Source: Planctomycetota bacterium | Lineage (GTDB): Bacteria; Planctomycetota; UBA1135; GCA-002686595 | NCBI GenBank assembly: GCA_027083445.1 | Contig: JALWOP010000180.1 | Coordinates: forward strand, 1 to 64,000 | Reading direction: 5' to 3' | DNA: 64,000 nucleotides | Part shown: one piece after another, positions 44,169 through 52,696 of the stretch | Layout: each line of letters begins with the position of its first letter | Numbering within the stretch: the stretch's first letter is position 1 | Notes under the pieces: generated by a model | Seen by the model: the letters and a program-made list of their open reading frames with translations, nothing else | Database searches by the model: none | Told to the model about the DNA's origin: nothing | Program-made: the position numbers and the translations under genes

Positions 44169-44731
44169 GCGGGCTCCTTCCCCAGCCCCGCCAGCTCCCG
44201 GATCTTGGCCACGGCCTCTTCCAAGACATCGTTGACGATGACGTAGTCGTACTTGTCCTTCTCCCGCAACTCATCCGCGGCCTTGGCCAAACGCCGTTCG
44301 AGCTGCTCGGGGCTCTCGGTCCCGCGTCCCTCCAAGCGGTGCCGCAACTCTTCGAGGCTGGGGGGTGCGATGAAGACGTAGATGCCCGGCACGTCGAGGG
44401 CTTTGAGCTGCAAGGCTCCTTGCACGTCGATCTCGACCAGGTAGATGCGGCCTTCGCGGATGGCCGTCTCCATGGGAGCCCGCAGGGTGCCGTACATGTT
44501 GCCGTGCACCTCGGCATGCTCGATGAAATCCCCCGCCTCGATGCGGCGCCGGAACTCCTCCTTGCTCAGGAAGTGGTAGTCCTTGCCGTCCACCTCCCCC
44601 GGCCGGGGCGGACGGGTGGTCGCCGAAACGGAGTAGACGACACGGGGATCCTCCCTCAGTCGATCGCAGATCGTGCTCTTTCCGCAGCCGGAGGGCCCGG
44701 AGATGAGCAGCATGCGCCCGCGCGAAGTCAT
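44165..44731 (-). CDS. gmk: Guanylate kinase
   Basis: A 188-residue GMP kinase. The P-loop is LLISGPSGCGKSTICDRL near residues 8-25; SATTRPPRPGEVDGKDYHFLS matches the GMP-binding loop, and EIDVQGALQL is present. ATG 44731 is chosen because it overlaps the yicC stop by four bases; an ATG at 44713 is also possible. The set yicC-gmk-coaC-coaB is a conserved neighbourhood. Confidence 0.95.
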   Translation of the reverse strand: MTSRGRMLLISGPSGCGKSTICDRLREDPRVVYSVSATTRPPRPGEVDGKDYHFLSKEEFRRRIEAGDFIEHAEVHGNMYGTLRAPMETAIREGRIYLVEIDVQGALQLKALDVPGIYVFIAPPSLEELRHRLEGRGTESPEQLERRLAKAADELREKDKYDYVIVNDVLEEAVAKIRELAGLGKEPA

Positions 44732-45591
44732 TCGATGTTTTGCACCTGCTCGCGCAGACGCTCGATGCTGGTCTTGAGATCCACGACGGTGTGCGTCACC
44801 TTGGCGTCGTTGCACTTGGATCCGACGGTATTGGCCTCGCGGAAGAACTCCTGGGCCAGAAAATCCAACTTGCGACCGATCGTGCCCCCCTTTTCGAGGA
44901 GACCGGAGAGTGCTGCCAGGTGGGCATCGAGACGCGAAAGTTCCTCGGAAACATCGAGCCGATCCGCGAGCAGGGCCAGCTCACGGGCCAGGTCGGCCGA
45001 GGAGATCGCCGCCTCGTCAGCGAGCAGGTCGCGCACGCGCTTGCGCAGGGTCTCCTGGTGTCGGCGCACGACGGACGGCATGCGCTTGGCGATACGCCGC
45101 ACCAGCCGGTCGATTTCGGCCGCGTGCTTCCCCAGGTCCGCGGCTAGGGCTGCCCCCTCCCGTTCGCGCATGGCGCAAAGCTCCGCCAGCGCAGCCCGTA
45201 CCGCTTTCAGCACCAGCTTGTCGAAGCCGGCGTCCGCCTCGCCATCCTCGGCCGCGAGCACTCCGGGCAGAACCAAGAGGTCCGCCAAGACGATGCCTCC
45301 CTCCAACCCCAGCCGCGGCGCCAGGGCCCTCAAGCGTTGGGCGTAGGCCTCCAGCACCTCCTCGTCGATGCGTGCCGCGGCGGCGCCACCCTCGCGCACG
45401 ACCTGGAGGCCGAGGGTCACCGCCCCCCGGGTGAGTCGCCGTCGCACCAGCGCGTCGATGTCGGCTTCGAGGTGGGCGGCTTCCGGGGGTAGCCGCAGCT
45501 TGGCCTGCAGGTGGCGGTGATTGACCGAACGGACTTCGACACGAACGAGCCGCCCGCCGGAGCGGGCTTCTCCCGACCCGAAGCCCGTCAT
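44728..45591 (-). CDS. yicC: YicC/YloC-family endoribonuclease
   Basis: A 287-residue protein beginning MTGFGSGEA, the invariant YicC start, which fixes the ATG at 45591. RVEVRSVNHRHLQAKLRLP and the C-terminal GRKLDFLAQEFFREANTVGSK are family hallmarks. YicC of E. coli and YloC of B. subtilis are recently described RNases acting on small RNA or mRNA. It starts 20 bases after secG and overlaps gmk by four bases. Confidence 0.94.
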   Translation of the reverse strand: MTGFGSGEARSGGRLVRVEVRSVNHRHLQAKLRLPPEAAHLEADIDALVRRRLTRGAVTLGLQVVREGGAAAARIDEEVLEAYAQRLRALAPRLGLEGGIVLADLLVLPGVLAAEDGEADAGFDKLVLKAVRAALAELCAMREREGAALAADLGKHAAEIDRLVRRIAKRMPSVVRRHQETLRKRVRDLLADEAAISSADLARELALLADRLDVSEELSRLDAHLAALSGLLEKGGTIGRKLDFLAQEFFREANTVGSKCNDAKVTHTVVDLKTSIERLREQVQNIE

Positions 45592-45611
45592 GGAGCGCAG
45601 CAAGGGGGCTC

Positions 45612-45869
45612 CTATTCGTCGAGGGCGGTCGACTGGCTCGTCGTGCGGTTCAGAACGTGGATCGTCACCGCGCTCAGCCCGAAGATGATCGCGACGATCA
45701 TCGTGAACTTGTGGATACCGGAAGCCTTGACGCCGAAGGTCTGCTGACCGGCCACACCGAGTGCATCGCCGAAGCCCCCACCCTGGCCTTCCTGGAGCAG
45801 GATGACGGTGACGAGCACCAGGGCGGAGAGGACGAAAACGATATAGAGAAGAGTCGTGAGCAGGGTCAT
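45612..45869 (-). CDS. secG: Preprotein translocase subunit SecG
   Basis: An 85-residue protein with two membrane segments (residues 3-24 and 53-73) separated by LQEGQGGGFGDALGVAGQQTFG, the conserved SecG loop. It supports SecYE-dependent protein export. It begins five bases after tpiA, a pairing common in bacteria. Confidence 0.93.
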   Translation of the reverse strand: MTLLTTLLYIVFVLSALVLVTVILLQEGQGGGFGDALGVAGQQTFGVKASGIHKFTMIVAIIFGLSAVTIHVLNRTTSQSTALDE

Positions 45870-45874
45870 GGCGC

Positions 45875-46660
45875 TTACCTCGCCGCGTCGATGATCGGGA
45901 GGAACAGTTCGGGTTTGAGCGAGGCGCCGCCGACGAGCGCGCCATCGATGTCCGGTTGGGCGAGCAACTCGGCCGCATTGTCCGGCTTGACGCTGCCGCC
46001 GTAGAGGATGCGCAGCGCCTGGGCGGCTTCATCGCCGATGATGCCTCCGAAGAGGCCACGGGCATAGGCGTGCACCGCCTGAGCCTGCTCGGGGGTCGCC
46101 GTACGGCCCGTACCGATGGCCCACACGGGCTCGTAGGCGATCGAGAAGGCCTCGGCATGCTCGGGACCGATCCCCTCGAGAGCGCTCGAGAGCTGCCCCG
46201 CGCAGACCGACTCGGTCGCACCGGACTCTCGCTGCTCGAGGGTCTCGCCGATGCAGAGCACGATCTTCAAGCCGCTCTCGAGGGCCCGCTCGATCTTGGC
46301 GCGCACCAGGGCGTCGGATTCGCCGTAGACGTGGCGGCGCTCGGAGTGGCCGATGAGCACGTGGGTGGCCCCCACATCCGCGATCATCGCGGCAGAGGTC
46401 TCTCCAGTGAAGGCTCCGCTCGCCTGGTCACAGCAGTTCTGAGCGCCGACCCGGACTCCCCCATCGCGGCAAACCGAGGCCACCTCCGCCAGGTAAACGA
46501 AGGGCGGGAACAAGCCCACTTCGACTCCCGGGGCGCCGGTACTGTCCTGGCCGGTACTGTCCTGGGCAGTACTGTGCTGGGCCACGGCGGCGGCCAGCTC
46601 GAGCGCCTGCCGGCGATCCAGGTTCATCTTCCAGTTCCCTGCGACGAAGGGGGTCCTCAC
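45875..46660 (-). CDS. tpiA: Triosephosphate isomerase
   Basis: A 261-residue glycolytic TIM. The substrate lysine is in FVAGNWKMNL, the catalytic His in HVLIGHSERRHVYGE, the catalytic Glu in IAYEPVWAIGTG and the phosphate loop in ILYGGSVKPDNA. All catalytic elements are present. Residues ~29-44 carry an unusual Ser/Thr/Gln/Asp-rich insertion (STAQDSTGQDSTG) encoded by a 15-base tandem repeat, in the surface loop after helix 1. First gene of the operon continuing with secG. Confidence 0.95.
   Translation of the reverse strand: MRTPFVAGNWKMNLDRRQALELAAAVAQHSTAQDSTGQDSTGAPGVEVGLFPPFVYLAEVASVCRDGGVRVGAQNCCDQASGAFTGETSAAMIADVGATHVLIGHSERRHVYGESDALVRAKIERALESGLKIVLCIGETLEQRESGATESVCAGQLSSALEGIGPEHAEAFSIAYEPVWAIGTGRTATPEQAQAVHAYARGLFGGIIGDEAAQALRILYGGSVKPDNAAELLAQPDIDGALVGGASLKPELFLPIIDAAR
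46541..46585 (-). repeat. 15-bp tandem repeat inside tpiA
   Basis: Three 15-base units (46541-46555, 46556-46570, 46571-46585), each beginning ACTGT on the plus strand, encode the repeated DSTGQ/DSTAQ residues. The length is a multiple of three, so expansion or loss keeps the frame. Confidence 0.75.
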
Positions 46661-46748
46661 GCTCTACTTGCTGGCTGGGGGTACTCGGGGCGGCGAATCG
46701 AGCCGCAGAGTATACCTCGATCGGGGAGGGGTAGGATGGCCGGCCGCC

Positions 46749-47273
46749 ATGCTCGAACCCCTACTGCGCCTGCTCCCCCTGGACGATCTGCCCCGGACGG
46801 GCTGGATCCTCGCTGGAATCGGTCGTCCCGAGTCCATCGCCGGCCACATCCTGGGTGTGGCCCACCTGGCGCTCGCTCTCGGACCGCGGGTCACGCCCCC
46901 TCTGGATCAAGCGCGGCTCCTGGGGCTGGCCCTCGTCCACGACCTGCCCGAGGCTGCCAGCGGAGACCTGCCTCGCAAGGCGGCCCTGGCGCTCCCCCCC
47001 GGGGCCAAGGCCGCCATGGAGCGCCGCCTCGGCCTGGAGCTGGCGGGGCCCCTCGGCCTGGCCGAGTTGGTCGAGGAGTACCAGGCCGGCACGACCCGGG
47101 AGGCCCGCTTCGCCCACCTGTGCGACCGCCTGGCCCTGGGGGTGCGTTGGGTGGGCTATCGCCGCGCGGGAATGGGGGGACTGGAGAGCTTCGGCGAGGG
47201 GCTCGAACGGCTCGACTGCTCCGAGTTTCCCGCGGCCGAAGCGCTGCGACGGGAGATCCTCGCCGCGCTCTGA
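46749..47273 (+). CDS. HD-domain protein, YfbR/HDDC2-like nucleotidase
   Basis: A 174-residue HD-superfamily protein. The ATG at 46749 places the metal residues at His33 (ESIAGHI), His64-Asp65 (LVHDLPEA) and Asp126 (HLCDRL), closely matching the order in 5'-deoxynucleotidase YfbR and HDDC2. The sequence PRTGWILAGI before the first His is typical (RxGW). It would hydrolyse nucleoside monophosphates, but this is by family resemblance. It is divergent from tpiA and 12 bases before the next gene. Confidence 0.85.
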   Translation: MLEPLLRLLPLDDLPRTGWILAGIGRPESIAGHILGVAHLALALGPRVTPPLDQARLLGLALVHDLPEAASGDLPRKAALALPPGAKAAMERRLGLELAGPLGLAELVEEYQAGTTREARFAHLCDRLALGVRWVGYRRAGMGGLESFGEGLERLDCSEFPAAEALRREILAAL

Positions 47274-47285
47274 TACCGTCCGGGG

Positions 47286-48266
47286 GTGCGCGTCACGACG
47301 CTGATCCCCCTCCTCGCCCTGGTGGCCATGGCCATCGTGCTCGCCCTGGCCTCCCGGGACGCGCCTCCCCTGGCGGCCGACTTCGGTCGTCCGCCACAGG
47401 AGCACGAGTTGCCCACCCCGGAACTGGATCTGGGTGAGGCCGAACTCGTGGGCACGGTCTATGGTGCGGATGGAAAGCCGGTCGAGGGAGCCTCCCTGTT
47501 CGTCGTCCAGAGAGGCCGCCCACTGTGGACCTTCACCGATCGGCATGGCGCCTTCGTCCTCGGCGGTCTGCGCGAGGGGCCGGTCGAGGTCTCGGTGCAC
47601 GCCCCCGAGCAGATGGCGACGACGATCGCGACCCGGGTCGGCGTCGGTCCGGTCTCCCTGCGCCTGACCGAACCGATCCCCCAGGACTTCCACCTTCCCG
47701 ATCCCGAGCCGAGCGACCTCACCGGCTGGATCGTGGCGGACGGACGCGACCTGGGCGGCTTTGAAGTGGCGCTCACCCCGACCCGGCCCGCCGACCTCCC
47801 CGGTAGCGGAATCCCACGCCGCACGATCTGCGACGGGGAGGGGCACTTCCAGTTCGACGCCCTCACACCGGGGGACTATCAGGTGATCCTGCTCCCGCCC
47901 TGGGCTCGGGGGGGAAGCTGGCCGGATCTGCTCGGCGGCTTGAACGGCCCCCCCATCCGCTTCAGCCATCCCCTCTCCGGCCCCCTGCAGATCCCCCTCG
48001 GCAGCGGCTCCGTCGCCGGTACCGCTTTCGACCAGGCCCACGGGGAGGTCCTCTCGGGAGCCCTGGTCGTAGCCCTGCCCCTCACGGGTTCAGGAGAAGC
48101 GCTCGCCTCCGGACGCTTCCCCCCCGTGCGTACCGACGCGGGCGGCGCCTATCGCCTCGATCCGTTGCCCGCGGGCCGCTATCGGGTCATCCTGACCGCG
48201 GGAGAGGAGGTGCGTGAGCGCGAGGTCGAGGTCCGGCCCCGCGAGACCACCGATCCGGGCTTCTGA
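47286..48266 (+). CDS. Exported carboxypeptidase-regulatory-like domain protein
   Basis: A 326-residue protein with an N-terminal hydrophobic segment (LIPLLALVAMAIVLALA) and no lipobox, so it is either secreted or anchored. Residues 50-320 contain about three beta-sandwich units of the carboxypeptidase-regulatory type: LVGTVYGADGKPVEGASL, CDGEGHFQFDALTPGDYQVIL and VRTDAGGAYRLDPLPAGRYRVIL. The same kind of domain makes up the exported part of the sigma-factor fusion at 3513. GTG 47286 is the start. Function unknown. Confidence 0.75.
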   Translation: MRVTTLIPLLALVAMAIVLALASRDAPPLAADFGRPPQEHELPTPELDLGEAELVGTVYGADGKPVEGASLFVVQRGRPLWTFTDRHGAFVLGGLREGPVEVSVHAPEQMATTIATRVGVGPVSLRLTEPIPQDFHLPDPEPSDLTGWIVADGRDLGGFEVALTPTRPADLPGSGIPRRTICDGEGHFQFDALTPGDYQVILLPPWARGGSWPDLLGGLNGPPIRFSHPLSGPLQIPLGSGSVAGTAFDQAHGEVLSGALVVALPLTGSGEALASGRFPPVRTDAGGAYRLDPLPAGRYRVILTAGEEVREREVEVRPRETTDPGF

Positions 48267-48327
48267 CCGGACCGGGTTCCGGCCGAGATCGGGCCTTCCC
48301 CCTTCCTGGTAGCCTACGTCGCTCCCC

Positions 48328-49476
48328 ATGCAGCCCGTCTACCTCGACAACGCGGCCACCACGCCGATCGCCCCCGAGGTGCGTGCCGTCCTGGCCCCCT
48401 TCCTGGAGGCGGAGTTCGGCAACCCCTCCTCCCGTCACGCCCTGGGCGTGAGCGCCGCCCGGGCGATCGATCGGGCTCGCTCCCAGGTCGCGCGGGCCGT
48501 GGGCGCCGAGTCCGCCCACGTCTTGTTCACCTCGGGAGGCACCGAAGCCAACAACCTCGCCGTGCTCGGTGCCGCACGGGCCCGGCGCTCGCGCGGGGAC
48601 GCAGTCGTCCTCGGCCCGAGCGAGCATCCCTCGGTCTGGGCGGCCGGTGAAGCCCTGCGCGAGGAGGGCTTTGCGGTTCGCACCCTGCGCCTCGACGCGA
48701 ACGGAGATCTGGACCTGGAACACGCCCAAAGCCTGCTCGATGAGCGCGTGATCCTCGTGGCGCAGATGCTGGTCAACAACGAGTTCGGCACGGTCTACCC
48801 GGTGCGCAGCCTGGCGCGGCTCGTGCGCCGCGCCTCCCCCCAGGCCCACCTGCACGTCGACGCGGTCCAGGGTCTCGGCAAGGTCGAGCTCGACCTCACC
48901 GAGCTCGGTGCCGATTCCCTGGCGATCTCCGCTCACAAGATCCACGCTCCCAAGGGCAGCGGCGCCCTGGTCCTGGCGGGCGAGCGTCCTCTGCGTCCCT
49001 TGCAGTTCGGCGGTGGCCAACAGAGCGCCCTGCGCCCGGGGACCGAGAACGTCGTGGGGATCGTCGCATTCGGCGAAGCGGCGCGCCTGGCGGACGAGGA
49101 GTTGGAGGCGACCGGACGGGCCACCGCCGCTGCGCGGGAGGCCCTGCTCGCAGGACTGGAAGGCATCACAGGGGCACGGGCCGTCGAAGCGGGCAGTACC
49201 CAGATCAGCGCGGTCCAGGCCATCGAGCTGCCCGGAGCTCCGGCCGAGGTCTGGCAGCACCATCTGGAGGCGCGCGGAGTCATGACCAGTGTCGGCAGCG
49301 CCTGCCAATCCCACTCGGAACACGTCAGCCCCGCCCTGCTCGCCCTGGGCTTCGACCCCGAGCGGGCACGGCGCGTGATGCGTTTCTCCTTCTCACGCTA
49401 CACCACACCAGAGGAGATCGCCGGCGCGCTCGAGGCACTGCTCGCGATCGCGCCCGAGTTGGAGGCCCTGCGGTGA
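48328..49476 (+). CDS. Cysteine desulfurase (NifS/IscS type)
   Basis: A 382-residue PLP enzyme that takes sulfur from cysteine. The start VYLDNAATTPI is diagnostic. The PLP lysine is Lys204 in SAHKIHAPKG, His in HVDAVQGLGKV, and the persulfide cysteine is Cys326 in GSACQSHSEH, in a short loop as in NifS/IscS. The stop overlaps the GTG of thiI by four bases, so it likely supplies sulfur for tRNA 4-thiouridine and perhaps Fe-S clusters; no iscU-type scaffold is nearby. Confidence 0.93.
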   Translation: MQPVYLDNAATTPIAPEVRAVLAPFLEAEFGNPSSRHALGVSAARAIDRARSQVARAVGAESAHVLFTSGGTEANNLAVLGAARARRSRGDAVVLGPSEHPSVWAAGEALREEGFAVRTLRLDANGDLDLEHAQSLLDERVILVAQMLVNNEFGTVYPVRSLARLVRRASPQAHLHVDAVQGLGKVELDLTELGADSLAISAHKIHAPKGSGALVLAGERPLRPLQFGGGQQSALRPGTENVVGIVAFGEAARLADEELEATGRATAAAREALLAGLEGITGARAVEAGSTQISAVQAIELPGAPAEVWQHHLEARGVMTSVGSACQSHSEHVSPALLALGFDPERARRVMRFSFSRYTTPEEIAGALEALLAIAPELEALR

Positions 49477-50678
49477 CGAGCGCGACGATTTCTCCCGAAG
49501 CCGTCCTCGTGCGCTACGCCGAGATCGCCCTCAAGAAGGGCAACCGGCCGGTCTTCGAGCGCGCCCTGGTCCAAAACCTCAAGGAGGCGGGCTCGACCCT
49601 GTCGCCCCTGCGGATCGAACGACGCTTCGGCCGCATGACCGTCATCCCCGAGCGTCGGGTCGCACAGGTCGCCCGGCGCCTGGCGGACGTCCCCGGGGTC
49701 AAGACCGTTTCTCCCGTCTACGGCGCGGAGAGCACCGACCCCGACGACATCGCGAGGGTGGCCAAGCTACTCGTCGAGGAGGCACTCGCGGATCATCCCG
49801 GTCCCTTCCCGGTCACCTTTCGCGTCCGCGCGCGGCGCTCCGAAAAGCGCTTCCCCATGACCTCGCGCGAGCTCGAGCACTTCCTGGGACCGCGGGTGCT
49901 CCCCGGCCCCGAACGCATCAAGGTCGACCTGAATCACGCCGAGCTCACCCTGGGAATCGAGGTGCGGACGGAACGCACCTGGCTCTACCTGAGGACCTAT
50001 GCGGGACCTGGGGGGCTGCCCGTAGGGACCCTGGGACGCGGTCTGGTGCTGCTCTCGGGAGGCATCGACTCCCCCGTGGCCGCCTACCTGGCCATGAAAC
50101 GCGGCTGCCGCGTGGGGTATGTCTCCTTCCACTCCTCTCCCTATATCGGCGAGGGGTTCGTCAAGAAGGTCTCCGACCTGGCCCACGCCCTCGGTCGCTA
50201 CCAAGCCAGTGCCAAACTCTTCGTCGTGCCCTTTGCGGCGATCCAGACCGCCATCCGGGACCACGCGCCCGAGCCCTATCGCACCGTGCTCTACCGCCGC
50301 TTCATGCAGCGCATCGCCGATCGGCTGGCGGAGGAGCACCGCTACCAAGCCTTGATCACGGGTGAGGCCCTCGGTCAGGTCGCAAGCCAGACCTTGGAAA
50401 ACATGGAGTGCATCGGGGCCGCGACGAGTCGCATGGTCCTGCGCCCCCTACTGACCTACGACAAGGAGGAGGTGGTCGACCTGGCTCGCCGCATCGGCAC
50501 CTTCGAACTCTCCAACATTCCCGAGCCGGACTGTTGCACGGTTTTCCAGCCCGCTCGACCCATCATCAAGGGCACCCTCGAGGAATGCGCCGCCGCGGAG
50601 GCGAAGCTCGATGTCGACGCGCTCGTGGCGGAAGCCGTCCAGGGCTGCGAGGTACAATCGATCGTCTACGAGGGCTGA
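49473..50678 (+). CDS. thiI: tRNA 4-thiouridine synthase ThiI
   Basis: A 401-residue enzyme. It has the N-terminal ferredoxin-like and THUMP domains (residues 1-165) and the PP-loop ATPase with LLSGGIDSPVAAYLAMKRG near residue 195, then ALITGEALGQVASQT and EPDCCTVFQP. The C-terminal rhodanese domain of E. coli ThiI is absent, as in many bacteria, so sulfur must pass directly from the coupled cysteine desulfurase. GTG 49473 overlaps the upstream stop. It is followed with one-base overlap by a membrane protein gene. Confidence 0.94.
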   Translation: MTSATISPEAVLVRYAEIALKKGNRPVFERALVQNLKEAGSTLSPLRIERRFGRMTVIPERRVAQVARRLADVPGVKTVSPVYGAESTDPDDIARVAKLLVEEALADHPGPFPVTFRVRARRSEKRFPMTSRELEHFLGPRVLPGPERIKVDLNHAELTLGIEVRTERTWLYLRTYAGPGGLPVGTLGRGLVLLSGGIDSPVAAYLAMKRGCRVGYVSFHSSPYIGEGFVKKVSDLAHALGRYQASAKLFVVPFAAIQTAIRDHAPEPYRTVLYRRFMQRIADRLAEEHRYQALITGEALGQVASQTLENMECIGAATSRMVLRPLLTYDKEEVVDLARRIGTFELSNIPEPDCCTVFQPARPIIKGTLEECAAAEAKLDVDALVAEAVQGCEVQSIVYEG

Positions 50679-52636
50679 TGAATCGCACCACTGCGCTGCT
50701 CCTGGCAATGGCGGCCCTCCTGGCCCATGCCCTTGCCGTGCATGTGGACCCCAGCGGGCGCCTCGGCCAACCCTTCGAGGAGGCACACGCTGCCTTCCGT
50801 CTGGCGCGCAACCTGGTTCGAGAAGGGGCGCTCGCATGGAACATCACACCGGCGGGCACCGAGGGGGGACTGGGGGCCCATGCCTCCCCCCTGCTGGTCC
50901 TGGTGGCCACCCTGGCGGAACGGCTCTACCTCCCCGTGAACCGCTTCGCGCAGCTCGCAGGGGTCTTGGCGGGCCTGCTCACCGTCTCGGCCTCGGCGCG
51001 CTTCGCCACCGACCGCAGCGCGGGGGTGATCCCCGCTCTCTTGCTGGTCTGCTCGGGAGTCTTCGCGGCAGCCACCGCCAGCGGCACCGAGTTTGCGCTG
51101 GCCGCCCTGGCCCTGACCGCGGCTTACGTCGCCCGGGAGCGGGGTCGCGCCCCCTCCCTGGCCGTGGCCCTGACCCTCCTCGTGCTGGTGCGGGTCGAGG
51201 GGCTCGTGCTCGCAGGGCTCCTGGGTCTCCTGACCCTCCTCCAGCGCCAGGGTCCTGCCAATCCGCGTGGCCCCCTGCCCCTCTCGTCTCTGCTACCGGC
51301 CGCCATCACCGGCGCAGTCCTGCTCTATCTGCCCGACGGGAACGGAGGCCACCTCTACGCCCACCGCCTGGGCACACTCTTCACCACGGGCCACCTCGAA
51401 GCGGGGGGCCGCTATCTGGCCGATTTCCTCTTCACGGCGGTCACGCCCTTCCTCTTGATCTTCCCCTTGGGAGCTCTCCTCTTGGGCCGATTGGGGGGGG
51501 AGGCCTGGCGTGCGCTGCTCCTTGCCGGAGCTTGGATCGCCCTGGTCACCCTGGAAGGCGGGGGAGGTCGCGGCACCTACCCCTTCACGATCGCCCTGAT
51601 GCCGGCCCTGCCCCTGCTTGCCATCGCCATCCAATTCGGCGTCATCGCCGCTCTCGACAGCCGGCGCAGGGGACTGGAGCCCCTCTCTTGGGCCGCGCTC
51701 CTCCTGGTCGCACTCCTCTCGGCCCTTCCGAGCAAGGCCCTGAGCACCCTCGCGCGACATGAGGCGTGGATCGGTGCCTCCATCTCCGACCCCGGGCTGG
51801 GTCGCCACCACCTGCGCGGCCGTGCCGCCCTCCAAGAGGAGCAGCAGCGCACCGCGGAGCTGCGCGACCTGGGCCGTTTCCTGCGCGAGAACGTCGACCC
51901 GAGTCTCTCGCTGCTCAGCCCCTGGAGCGGAGCACTCGGTTACCTGGCCGACCGCCCCGTCTTGGACCTCAGCGGGTGCCGCACGGGCTACGGACTCGAC
52001 CTCATCACCTCCCTCGAACGAGCACCCGATCTGATTCTGCCCTGGCACCGGGATGGGGAGAGCCTGGTTCTGCCGCGCGGAGGGCTGGCCCCCATCGATC
52101 CGATCTGGCAGTGGCACCCGGGAGAGGCCTCCCCCGAGGAACGCCGCAGGGTGCAGGCCATCCTCGATGCCTATGAGCTGGTCACCCTTCCCGTCCCAAG
52201 CGAGCGCGATCCTCGACGGATCGGAGGAGAGACGATGCGTCTGCTCCGCCGCCGGTCACTCGAGTGTGAACCGCGCCTCGTGCTGGAGCGTGACTCGGAT
52301 GGGTCCGCCGTCGTCGTGCGCGCCCTGCCCCCGCTCGGATCGTCGAGCGGGCCACAGCTCGTGCACCTCGAACTCATCGCCCGGGACTCGCTCGGCGAAC
52401 ACTGGTCCGTCGATCCACGCGGCCACCTGCACTCCGGATCCGGCCCTCTAGCACGCTCTTCGATCGTCGTCGGACTGGAAGGGGATCGGGAGACCCAGCT
52501 CTTCCGCTTCACCCGGGTCGAGGCGCCGAACGGAGCGCCCCTGGTCGAGCTCCAAGCCACCCTCCTCAACCCCCGCCTGCGCCGACGCAACCCCCTCTCC
52601 GAAGCCTGCTCCAGTGTGCTCTTCGAACTCGAGTGA
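50678..52636 (+). CDS. GT-C-like polytopic membrane protein
   Basis: A 652-residue protein with about ten to twelve hydrophobic segments in the first 380 residues and a soluble C-terminal half. Loop 1 has QPFEEAHAAFRLARNLVREGALAWN, the pattern of GT-C transferases of the AftB-like group (acidic pair followed by a 'R-x-x-x-N-x-x' helix), and the later DGNGGHLYAHRLGTLFTTG segment fits too. The soluble part carries ESLVLPRGGLAPIDP and SIVVGLEGDRETQLFRFTRVE, which I do not recognise. Its ATG overlaps the thiI stop by one base, although the functional link is not obvious. Confidence 0.65.
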   Translation: MNRTTALLLAMAALLAHALAVHVDPSGRLGQPFEEAHAAFRLARNLVREGALAWNITPAGTEGGLGAHASPLLVLVATLAERLYLPVNRFAQLAGVLAGLLTVSASARFATDRSAGVIPALLLVCSGVFAAATASGTEFALAALALTAAYVARERGRAPSLAVALTLLVLVRVEGLVLAGLLGLLTLLQRQGPANPRGPLPLSSLLPAAITGAVLLYLPDGNGGHLYAHRLGTLFTTGHLEAGGRYLADFLFTAVTPFLLIFPLGALLLGRLGGEAWRALLLAGAWIALVTLEGGGGRGTYPFTIALMPALPLLAIAIQFGVIAALDSRRRGLEPLSWAALLLVALLSALPSKALSTLARHEAWIGASISDPGLGRHHLRGRAALQEEQQRTAELRDLGRFLRENVDPSLSLLSPWSGALGYLADRPVLDLSGCRTGYGLDLITSLERAPDLILPWHRDGESLVLPRGGLAPIDPIWQWHPGEASPEERRRVQAILDAYELVTLPVPSERDPRRIGGETMRLLRRRSLECEPRLVLERDSDGSAVVVRALPPLGSSSGPQLVHLELIARDSLGEHWSVDPRGHLHSGSGPLARSSIVVGLEGDRETQLFRFTRVEAPNGAPLVELQATLLNPRLRRRNPLSEACSSVLFELE

Positions 52637-52696
52637 GCCCCCAGCACACTCGCGTTCGGGAATCCTGAAAGGGATGATGAGCTGCAACGGCGAGAT

